Assembly (NCBI RefSeq): GCF_007752935.1
Contig: NZ_CP036319.1
Span: forward strand, 4,816,501 to 4,880,500
From: Crateriforma conspicua
GTDB taxonomy: Bacteria > Planctomycetota > Planctomycetia > Pirellulales > Pirellulaceae
Length of the DNA: 64,000 nucleotides
Direction of reading: 5' to 3'
Position 1 is the stretch's first letter. Every line of letters starts with the position of its first letter. The notes under the pieces were generated by a model that ran no database searches, was not told the DNA's origin, and saw nothing but the letters and a program-made list of their open reading frames with translations. Made by a program: the position numbers and the translations under genes. This document shows positions 1-7,481 of this stretch, piece after piece.

Positions 1-3000
1 GGCTGATACGGTTGCGGCTGGATCATCATTCCGTCGTTCAATTCAACGGGTTGGGATTGGATGATCGCACCTTCCTGGACACAAGCTTCGCCGGTCGCGT
101 TTCCATCGACCACTTGTTGGCTGATGATTTGTTCCTGCATCACACCATCAATGGTCGGTGTCATATCGGGATAGATCGTCGGACCAACCGCGGGTCCCCA
201 CAGTCCATAGCCATGGCTCAGTCCGACGTCACCGTGAGCTTCGACCACGTCGGCCAAGCACCAGGACATGCGGCTGGATTCGGTCTGCTTGATGTATTCC
301 AAATCCTCTTCGCCGTTGATCAGCATCGGCGTCATGACCAGCAGCAGCTCGCTACGTGCTTCCGTTTCCTCGTCATACTTGAACATGTATCCCAGCAGCG
401 GGATGTTCGACAGGTAGGGCACGCGTCGTGTCACGTTCTCTCGGGTCTTTTGAATCAGACCGCCGAAGATCACGGTTTGTCCGCTGTATGCGGTCAACGT
501 CGATTGAGCCCGAGTGATGTCGATCGGCGGGACGACGACAGGTGCACCATCGAAGTTACCGATCACTTGTCCCGGGTCGGTGTTGTTGATGGCCGATCGT
601 TCGGCATCGATCTCCATATAGATCTGGCCGTCCGATCCGACACGCGGAAAGATTCGCAGGATCAAACCGACGCTGACGTCTTCGACGCCGATCGCCGTGT
701 TGTTGTTCGTCACGACGACGTCTTGGGGCCGTGCAACGTCCTGGCCGACCTGGATCAACGCTTCGGTGTTGTCCGCGGTGGTGATCTGCGGACGGCTGAT
801 GATTTGCAATCGGCCGGCGGTTTGCAGGGTACGGAACAACATGTTGACCGATTCGCTGGCCGCATTCAGCACGAATCCACCCACACCGGCATCCGCACTG
901 GACGTCCCCACACCGAACGTGGTCACGCCGCGTGAGGCCAGTGTGTTGGGGAACACGTTGTTGATGTTCGGCAGGTTGGTTCCGTTGAAGTTGTATCCGT
1001 TGTCGCTGTACGGCGGGACGCCGGTCGCACCGCCCGCGATGTCACGGTCGAACAACAGCGAGTCCTGCAGGCCCAGTTCACCACCGATTTCGAATCGATC
1101 ATTCAAACGGACTTCGGCGATCACGGTTTTGACCATGATCATCGGCGGACGACGGTCCAATCGATCGACCAGACGCCGAATGTCGGGATACAACCGCGGA
1201 GCGACGCTGATGATCAGGCTGTTGGTGCGGTCTTCCGGCACGACGATCAAGTCGCGGTCCAGCATGTCGAACGGTCCCAGACCGCCTTGTTGGAATTGGG
1301 TGTATTGGTTCTGGGACTGGCTTCGCGAACTGACGTACTGTTGCAAGGCTTCGGCCATTTGCGTGGCGTCTTGGTGACGCAGCCAGATCACTTCGGTGAT
1401 TCGTTCGGCAAAACCTTCGCTGTCCAAACGCAACAGAATGCTTTCGACGACTTCCAAGTCTTCCGCACTACCGCTGGCGACGATGCTGTTGGTGCGAATT
1501 TCGGCGCTGAACCGCAGCGGGGTCAGCGAGCTTTCCGATGCCGTCGAATCGGCCAAGTTGCCCGCACCGACACTGGTGCCCGATGTCGCGGCGTCATCGC
1601 CGAACAACGATTGCAGTGCCGTGGTCAGGTTGGTCGCGTCGCCGTTTTCCAGCGTGAAGACCTTCACCAATGACTCAACGTCGGCCGGACGGTCCAATTG
1701 CCGGATCAGTTCACCGATCAGCGGCATGCTGGTCGATGGTGCTTTGACGATGATCGTATTGGTGTTCGTATCGGCGGTGACAACGGCTCCCACCAAGACG
1801 CCACTGTCCAATTGCTCGCTGCCTTCGCTGCCCAGTTTGACGATCGAAAGCGTCGTCGACGGTGTGGACGCTTCGTCACCTTCCCCCGGGGCGATGATTT
1901 CGTTCAGCGTGTCGGCCAAGTCTTCGGCAAGAGTATTGCGAAGCGTGAATGTGCGGATCTCGCTTTGTGCCGCGATCTGCTGCACGTCCAATTCGTTGAT
2001 CAGACGAGTCACCTCGGCCAAGTCACGCTGCGAAGCACTGACGATCAAACTGTTGGTGCGATAATCGGCACTGATACGAACACGGATGCCCAGTCCAGGC
2101 CGCGGGTCGTCACTACTGCCGGGTTGTTCGGTGAAGAAGCCGCGAATGGTTTCTTCCGCGTCGACGGCCGATGCGTGTTGCAAACGAAACACCCGCAAAC
2201 GATCGTTCTCATTGATGGGTTGATCAATCTTTTGGATCAAGTCCATCAAGCTGGCGATCGCTTCCTGGCGTCCGATCAACAGCAACGCGTTTGGCGTGTC
2301 CAACGATGTGATGCTGACTTCGCCTTGTCGCGTCGACAAAACGTCTTCGTATAACTGTTGCAGCAAGGTTTCCACGGCATTGGCGTCGGCATGTTCTAGG
2401 CGAACGACTTCGACCTCGGGCCGCGTCAATTCGCTTTGACGTTCGATCTCACTGATGATCTCGCGGACACGTTGGACGTCCTTCTTGGCCCCCTTGATGA
2501 TGATCATGCCCAGTTCGGGAATGAACTGCAGTTCCGTATCACCGGCAACACCCTGGGCGCCGATATCTTCGCCCTCTTGCGGTGCTTCCCCCGCGTCGCC
2601 GCCGTTTTGTGGGGCGGGCGCTTGGAACATGGCGTTTTGAAGTGGCATCTGTGCCAATCGGCCGGCCGGTGCGGGGATCGCGGCCATCGCTTCGGCTTGG
2701 TTCGATTCGACTTCGCGTAGCAACCGAATCGCGCGTTGGATGGGTGCCGGATCAGCGTTCTGCAATCGCACCAACTGCATCACGTCGCCGGATGAACGGA
2801 TGCCGCCGTCGATCGCATCAATCATCTCTTGCCAACCCTGGACGGCGGGCTGGGGCGCGATGACGGTGACCGTATTCAGCCGGCGATCCACCTGGACCGT
2901 GGTTCCAGTCAGGGGAGCACTGGTCAATTGGAAAGCCGCCCGTTCGCCATTGCGACTGGTCGTTACCGGCGTGCCTTCGGGGATCACCTGAGCGATGGCG

Positions 3001-3395
3001 TCTTCGAATTCGCGCCACGTCACCGCGGTCAGCTGGACTTTCAACGGGCCTTCGGTCTGGGCCGATGCCGGTTGCACCGCGGATGTCACCAGCTTTCGAA
3101 CTTCGCTGGCGATCCGGCCGTGTTCGCGGGCCGGTGCCAACACGACGACTTGGTTGTTTTGCGGGTCGGGCTGGATGGAGATGCCCGGCACATCGCGATA
3201 TCGCAAACTCATCGTCGTTGCGATTTGTCGCGCGGCCGAACCGGGAACGCGAAGCTTTTTCAGCTGCGGCGCATCGGCTGCCGCCTGGCCAACCGTTTGG
3301 CTGACCGGCACTGGATTCGGATACTGGGCAGCCACCCATCCGGTCTGGGCCATCAGCAGGGCCGCGGCACATGCCCGAGTGAAGGAGCGACGCAT
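1..3395 (-). CDS. Secretin (GspD/PilQ-type outer-membrane channel), 3' end outside window
   Basis: The gene reads leftwards from an ATG at 3395 and is still open at base 1, giving at least 1131 residues. A signal peptide begins MRRSFTRACAAALLMAQ and ends near AAQ. The middle carries repeated NolW/N1-like modules, each with a similar core: RTNSLIV (about residue 449), NTNTIVV (about 547), RTNSIVA (about 635) and RTNSLII (about 725). The C-terminal secretin pore domain has the family signature SNIPLLGYMF at about residue 996, followed by ELLLVMTPMLIN. Secretins form the outer-membrane gate of type II secretion and type IV pilus systems; which one this serves cannot be told because no other secretion gene is visible. 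The start is the only in-frame ATG before the signal peptide. The missing 3' end would hold the protein's C-terminal tail. Confidence 0.93.
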   Translation of the reverse strand, partial: MRRSFTRACAAALLMAQTGWVAAQYPNPVPVSQTVGQAAADAPQLKKLRVPGSAARQIATTMSLRYRDVPGISIQPDPQNNQVVVLAPAREHGRIASEVRKLVTSAVQPASAQTEGPLKVQLTAVTWREFEDAIAQVIPEGTPVTTSRNGERAAFQLTSAPLTGTTVQVDRRLNTVTVIAPQPAVQGWQEMIDAIDGGIRSSGDVMQLVRLQNADPAPIQRAIRLLREVESNQAEAMAAIPAPAGRLAQMPLQNAMFQAPAPQNGGDAGEAPQEGEDIGAQGVAGDTELQFIPELGMIIIKGAKKDVQRVREIISEIERQSELTRPEVEVVRLEHADANAVETLLQQLYEDVLSTRQGEVSITSLDTPNALLLIGRQEAIASLMDLIQKIDQPINENDRLRVFRLQHASAVDAEETIRGFFTEQPGSSDDPRPGLGIRVRISADYRTNSLIVSASQRDLAEVTRLINELDVQQIAAQSEIRTFTLRNTLAEDLADTLNEIIAPGEGDEASTPSTTLSIVKLGSEGSEQLDSGVLVGAVVTADTNTNTIIVKAPSTSMPLIGELIRQLDRPADVESLVKVFTLENGDATNLTTALQSLFGDDAATSGTSVGAGNLADSTASESSLTPLRFSAEIRTNSIVASGSAEDLEVVESILLRLDSEGFAERITEVIWLRHQDATQMAEALQQYVSSRSQSQNQYTQFQQGGLGPFDMLDRDLIVVPEDRTNSLIISVAPRLYPDIRRLVDRLDRRPPMIMVKTVIAEVRLNDRFEIGGELGLQDSLLFDRDIAGGATGVPPYSDNGYNFNGTNLPNINNVFPNTLASRGVTTFGVGTSSADAGVGGFVLNAASESVNMLFRTLQTAGRLQIISRPQITTADNTEALIQVGQDVARPQDVVVTNNNTAIGVEDVSVGLILRIFPRVGSDGQIYMEIDAERSAINNTDPGQVIGNFDGAPVVVPPIDITRAQSTLTAYSGQTVIFGGLIQKTRENVTRRVPYLSNIPLLGYMFKYDEETEARSELLLVMTPMLINGEEDLEYIKQTESSRMSWCLADVVEAHGDVGLSHGYGLWGPAVGPTIYPDMTPTIDGVMQEQIISQQVVDGNATGEACVQEGAIIQSQPVELNDGMMIQPQPYQ

Positions 3396-3778
3396 GATGT
3401 ATTTCCGTCTTTGGTTCAGGTGACGTATTAGCAATCACGGGTTCATGCCGGACGCGGACGGACCTCATGGGTCCTGGGTCGGTGTTACGACCGGCACAAA
3501 ACGCTCTCCCGTTCAATCGGATTCATCGGTGCGGGTGGTACAGGCACTACAGACCGAACCCGGCATTGGAAAGCTTTGACGGTTTTGACGATCGTTCCAG
3601 CTACCCCCGGCCCCCGTCACGGCCCCGCGCCCCGGATTTCACCGCCCAATCGTCAAACTTTGCCAGGCACCGCTCGTCGCGGCACGGTGCCGACAGGGTG
3701 ACCAAGATCGGTGAGAGCAGGCGACGCGCGAGCACTCACGGGCGAACCAGCCGCCCTTGCAAAACCGTAACGGCTCAG

Positions 3779-3809
3779 TTGACACAGCCCCCCCCCCCCC
3801 CCGGATAAA
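3779..3809 (+). promoter_or_regulatory. Putative promoter whose spacer is a poly-C tract
   Basis: A perfect -35 hexamer TTGACA lies at 3779-3784. A -10-like GATAAA at 3804-3809 matches the ATAA core of TATAAT. The 19 bases between them are CAG, then 15 consecutive C, then G. A 17-base spacer is optimal for housekeeping promoters, so losing two C would bring the element to the optimum. Start of transcription would fall near 3816, about 55 bases before the first gene of the cassette. The hexamers are seen; promoter function and length-dependent switching are inferred from known cases such as the poly-C promoter of Neisseria opc. Confidence 0.5.
3788..3802 (+). repeat. Homopolymer run of 15 C
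   Basis: Fifteen uninterrupted C residues, the longest homopolymer I noticed in the window. Such tracts are prone to slipped-strand length change during replication and also to sequencing error, so the exact count here should be treated with care. Confidence 0.9.
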
Positions 3810-3870
3810 GTGGATCGGGACACGTCTTCGAGACGGGGAAGATTGCTTTACTTCCAGGGGTTACGCAGCG

Positions 3871-5016
3871 ATGACAGTCTGGCTACCGCGTTTTGTTCCA
3901 ACCATCGCCGTGTGCTTGTTGACGCTGCAGATTTGCTTCACCGGTCGCGTTTCAGGTGAGGAGCCTTTAGAACGATGGGTTACTGCGGCGCGGGAGTTCC
4001 GTGACGCCCGCCTCGTCGCGAAGGTGCGGTACTCACGCGCCAGCGATCTGCTCGAGGCGCCGATCCGGTCATCCTGGACAACGGACCTTCAGCTGGGTGA
4101 AACGCGAGCACGGTACACCGAAGCGACCGAGTTGGTGGGTCGCGAAGGTTTCAGCTTCATTGAGTCCATCGTCGACGGCGGGCAATGTCTCACCTTTTCA
4201 ACGATTACCAGCGATGTCCAGGGACAGTCGATCCACTTCGACGAATTTCATTCGGCCACGCTTCGAGCTCCCGGGATTTCTAACAACGGAGAAACGGTCA
4301 ATACGGACCGCGTATTGATGTTGCTTCGCAATGTTCCGATTTTCGGGATCGTCAACTCGGTTCGCATCGAACAATGGCTTGATGCCTCCAACGAGTTGGA
4401 GGCAGAATCCGACAACTCGGATCCCCGTTCGCAATTGCTGACGAAGCGAACCGACGACTACGGACAATTGAAAGTGCAATGGTCAAGGCCGGGCGACGTG
4501 TTCCCCGTCTCCGTCGAACTAACGCAGGCCCGCAGCGACCGCCTATCGGCAGACAAACGCCTTTCCGATCTGGACATGCGAGGCGGTGGGGGCTGGCCCA
4601 AAGGTTATGCCAAACGCGTCCACACAGAGATGACCGTCGTCGATTGGGATGACACCGAGATGGATCGACGCCCCACGCATTGGCGGGCAACTCGCCATTA
4701 CGTTTGCCAGGGCGATGTAAACGTTACGGAGACTTGGGATCTTCAACAAATCACATTCGCTCCATCCCCCGGTGCAATCGATCGAGCTCCGGTGACTCCG
4801 TACAAGATTGGCTCCAGAGTGAACGTGAGAGATGCGTCACACTTGAATTACATTTTTGATGGACAATGGGCTGTTCCCGAAGTCCGATTCGTCAGCCAGG
4901 TCGCGGGTGCGCCCGGTATCAGTCGAACGACCCTCACGGTTCTCGGCTTGGCCGTACTCGCAGTCGCTGCGATTGGGTTTCTAACGTTTCGGAAACGCAA
5001 GTATGCAGAAAAGTAA
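3871..5016 (+). CDS. Secreted protein with C-terminal membrane anchor, function unknown
   Basis: The protein is 381 residues from the ATG at 3871, chosen because a signal peptide (MTVWLPRFVPTIAVCLLTLQ) starts there and AGGGG precedes it; an in-frame ATG at 3757 would require reading through the poly-C tract. The body is a mixed region without a motif I recognise; its strand-rich look is loosely reminiscent of LolA-like folds, but that is only an impression. The C-terminus is a single hydrophobic segment (TVLGLAVLAVAAIGFLTF) followed by the basic tail RKRKYAEK. This architecture is shared by sortase- and exosortase-type substrates, although no LPXTG or PEP motif is present. It is the first gene of the four-gene cassette and overlaps the next by 14 bases. 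Base composition looks lower in GC than the flanks. Confidence 0.8.
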   Translation: MTVWLPRFVPTIAVCLLTLQICFTGRVSGEEPLERWVTAAREFRDARLVAKVRYSRASDLLEAPIRSSWTTDLQLGETRARYTEATELVGREGFSFIESIVDGGQCLTFSTITSDVQGQSIHFDEFHSATLRAPGISNNGETVNTDRVLMLLRNVPIFGIVNSVRIEQWLDASNELEAESDNSDPRSQLLTKRTDDYGQLKVQWSRPGDVFPVSVELTQARSDRLSADKRLSDLDMRGGGGWPKGYAKRVHTEMTVVDWDDTEMDRRPTHWRATRHYVCQGDVNVTETWDLQQITFAPSPGAIDRAPVTPYKIGSRVNVRDASHLNYIFDGQWAVPEVRFVSQVAGAPGISRTTLTVLGLAVLAVAAIGFLTFRKRKYAEK

Positions 5017-6049
5017 CTTGCATCCCGCCCGCGCACCATTGGCGACATGGTCACGGTTGCTGATTGGCTTGATCGTAATCGCCGGTCCAGGTTGCTTCAC
5101 ATTGGACGCGGCCGATTCCTATTGCGGCATCCAGGCCGCTGCCGCCTTCGGCCAATTGGTGGGGCAACCGATTGACGCATCCGACCATGCGTCGGTGCAA
5201 TACGTTGTTTCCCGTCAGGGAAGCACTGCAAAACAGCTTTGCGATTTGCTGGGCGAATATGGTCTCGATGCGGAAGGCTATGCGGGCTTATCGCTACTTG
5301 ATTTAAAGGTTTCGGGAACACCCTGGCTGGCAAACGTTCGAAAGCGATCGGACTCTCGTGAATATGACCATTGGATATGCGTCTATTTCGAAAACGAAAC
5401 CTTGATGGTCATCGATGGGCACAAGAAAGCCCGCGAAATGTCGATCACGCGTTTTCTTGCAAGCTGGAATGGATTCGCAATCACCCAGTCTTCGGCGATG
5501 AAACTGCCGACCGCCGCAAGAGTTCTTTTCTACGTTTCACTGATTTTGCCATGTCTTTGGGTGCCCCAACAACTCAACCGCACGAGTTTCCTAGCCTACG
5601 CCATGCCGGTCCTTTGGATCATTGGATTGACTTTGGTCGTACAAACAAAACCGTCGCAGATTACGAAAGCCTCGTCGTTGGCCCTCGCACCCTGGAACCA
5701 TTTTCCGCAGAGTGCTGCGACCGAGCGAGAACTTGCCAGTGCAATTTCGCGAAGTGATGTTCAGTTGGTCGACGCGCGTCTGACTTCCGACTTCGCAGCA
5801 GGATCTGTTCCGACCGCCATCAACTTGCCCGTCGATCTTTCCATGGCAGAATTGGATCAACGCGCAGGGCGTCTGGACCCAAGTCTTCCGACGATCGTTT
5901 TCTGCCAGAGCCGGCAGTGCAATTTTGATGATAGTGTGGCAGCCAGACTCGTGGCGATCGGCTTTGAAGATGTTCGGACCTGCCAGGTTGGCTGGCGCGA
6001 GTACTGTGAAGCGAGAAAACCGAAGTCGGCGGGTGATACCAATGAATGA
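5003..6049 (+). CDS. Membrane protein: C39-peptidase-like domain fused to a rhodanese domain
   Basis: The 348-residue protein starts with a hydrophobic segment at about residues 18-34. A domain resembling C39 (double-glycine leader) cysteine peptidases follows: Cys41 in YCGIQ, His123 in YDHWICV and Asp138 in VIDGH have the spacing of a C39 Cys-His-Asp triad. Two membrane segments occupy about 170-213. The C-terminal part (about 245-340) is rhodanese-like, with VDARLTSDF at its start and the active-site loop CQSRQC (Cys301, Cys306). Rhodaneses carry sulfur as a persulfide or act in thiol redox. C39 domains usually sit in ABC exporters, and there is no ABC part here. The gene overlaps its neighbours by 14 and 8 bases, so co-translation is likely. 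The domain calls are from motif reading; the peptidase activity is unproven. Confidence 0.75.
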   Translation: MQKSNLHPARAPLATWSRLLIGLIVIAGPGCFTLDAADSYCGIQAAAAFGQLVGQPIDASDHASVQYVVSRQGSTAKQLCDLLGEYGLDAEGYAGLSLLDLKVSGTPWLANVRKRSDSREYDHWICVYFENETLMVIDGHKKAREMSITRFLASWNGFAITQSSAMKLPTAARVLFYVSLILPCLWVPQQLNRTSFLAYAMPVLWIIGLTLVVQTKPSQITKASSLALAPWNHFPQSAATERELASAISRSDVQLVDARLTSDFAAGSVPTAINLPVDLSMAELDQRAGRLDPSLPTIVFCQSRQCNFDDSVAARLVAIGFEDVRTCQVGWREYCEARKPKSAGDTNE

Positions 6050-7481
6050 GGTACCGATCGGCGAATCCAACGGGCGACACAGCCACTCATTTTTCCGAGA
6101 CCGGACGTTTGGGCTGCGACTGGCATCACTCCCAATCGCACTGTTGCTGGCGAAAACTGCCTTGACGCATCTATCGCAGCCTCACGTCTTCCTGGCAACA
6201 CTTGCTGCGTATCGGCTTTTGCCTGGCTGGTCATTAACGCCTATCGCCTTCGGTTTACCTGCCGTTCAGTTGTTGATCGGTGTCAAGTTGGTTCAATCGC
6301 TTCAGGTCAACTGGTATCGAATTGCCAGCCTGCTTTTCATGACCTTCTTTGTCGTGCAAGCAACTGCGCTATATCGCGGACTGGAGATCTCTTGTGGCTG
6401 TTTCGGCTACTCGACCAGCAAAATATCGCCGGCCTCTGCGCTACTGCCTCTATGTTTATCTTTGTACACAGCATTGCTGGGCCATTTTGGTGGACATGTT
6501 TCCAAGTTTTCGGACCCTGCATCGGAATCGGTTTACCCAGCGAACGAACCCACGCCATTGCGATCGGCCTTCACGCTTCTGGAGTTGATCGTCGTCTTGG
6601 CGATCACTGCAATTTTGACGGGATTGGTCCTGATGGGTGTGCAGTCAACTCGGGAATCCTCGCGACAAACAACGTGTAAGAATCGACTTCGTCAGATTGC
6701 TCTGGGCTCACAGATGCATGTGGGTGCACACAAGCATTTCCCAACCAATGGTTGGGGGTTTCGCTGGGTTGGAATCGACTCCAGGGGTTTCGGAGTACAA
6801 CAGCCAGGTGGGTGGTGTTTTAATCTTCTTCCTTTTGTTGAACTGGAATCCTGGCGTTCAATGTTTAACGGGGACGCCAACCATTTGAACGGCTCTGATC
6901 TATTTGATAGGGAGGTGTCTCTCTTCCGGTGCCCGTCGCGACCAGGCCCTGAAATCGGTCCCTGCTCGAATGCAACCCAACCGTTCAATGCGGTGACCAT
7001 TAAGGCTGTGGCCAAAACCGACTTCGCGATTTGCGAAGGAGACTTCATCACGGATTCCAGGGAAGGTCCCGGCGACACTTCCTCGCTCGGCCAAGATCTT
7101 TACGAATGGCCTGGTACCGAAAAGGCAACGGGGATCTCGTTCCAACGAAGTCGAATCCGGCCGCGTGATGTGACCGCCGGACTTTCAAATACTTATTTGA
7201 TCGGTGAAAAGCACGTGTCACGCACCAACTATGAAGGCACAGGTGACCGTGGGTATGACCAAAGTTTGGCTTCTGGCGTGGATGTCGATCTATCTCGTTG
7301 GTGCCATTTGCATCCAGGCCCAGACAGCGACTTCCCGGACCGTTATCGCATTTTTGGCAGTGCACACCCCTCGGGGTTTCACATGTCATTTTGCGACGGC
7401 GCAGTGCGACATGTGTCGTATAACATTGATCTTGCGGTCCATCATGAAAGCGGTACGCGACAGAGCGGTGCACGGAATTGA
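6042..7481 (+). CDS. MauE/DoxX-like membrane domain fused to a prepilin-like DUF1559-type protein
   Basis: The protein is 479 residues from the ATG at 6042, which overlaps the end of the previous gene by 8 bases. Residues 1-150 form about four membrane segments carrying CGCFG at 118-122, the motif of MauE-type redox-associated membrane proteins. After a short linker comes a class III prepilin signal: Ala176 then FTLLELIVVLAI, with the conserved Glu at +5 (Glu181) and a long hydrophobic helix. The remainder resembles planctomycete DUF1559 pseudopilin-like proteins: CKNRLRQIALGSQMH after the helix, repeated Cys in the body, and FGSAHPSGFHMSFCDGAVR near the end. A prepilin signal behind four membrane spans is unusual, because these signals are normally N-terminal. 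The frame is continuous, so I read it as a genuine fusion. It overlaps the next gene by 4 bases. Confidence 0.78.
   Translation: MNEVPIGESNGRHSHSFFRDRTFGLRLASLPIALLLAKTALTHLSQPHVFLATLAAYRLLPGWSLTPIAFGLPAVQLLIGVKLVQSLQVNWYRIASLLFMTFFVVQATALYRGLEISCGCFGYSTSKISPASALLPLCLSLYTALLGHFGGHVSKFSDPASESVYPANEPTPLRSAFTLLELIVVLAITAILTGLVLMGVQSTRESSRQTTCKNRLRQIALGSQMHVGAHKHFPTNGWGFRWVGIDSRGFGVQQPGGWCFNLLPFVELESWRSMFNGDANHLNGSDLFDREVSLFRCPSRPGPEIGPCSNATQPFNAVTIKAVAKTDFAICEGDFITDSREGPGDTSSLGQDLYEWPGTEKATGISFQRSRIRPRDVTAGLSNTYLIGEKHVSRTNYEGTGDRGYDQSLASGVDVDLSRWCHLHPGPDSDFPDRYRIFGSAHPSGFHMSFCDGAVRHVSYNIDLAVHHESGTRQSGARN

Larger units (their letters stand above)
3396..3870. other. Divergent intergenic region with poly-C promoter element
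   Basis: This 475-base gap separates the leftward secretin from the rightward four-gene cassette. The left part (3396-3778) shows no convincing gene or RNA. The right part holds a promoter-like element with a 15-C tract, listed separately, and a purine-rich AGGGG at 3856-3860 that can serve as ribosome-binding site for the ATG at 3871. Confidence 0.6.

Noticed and set aside
3757-3870. Alternative start at 3757 so that the poly-C tract would be coding (translational phase variation)
   Set aside because: The resulting leader places a charged, Pro-rich stretch before the signal peptide, and no ribosome-binding site is evident; the promoter-spacer explanation fits better.
6042-7481. Possibility that the MauE/prepilin gene is two genes merged by a sequencing frameshift
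   Set aside because: The linker reads smoothly in one frame, there is no internal start codon or ribosome-binding site before the prepilin part, and the overlaps with both neighbours fit a single gene. Not fully excluded.
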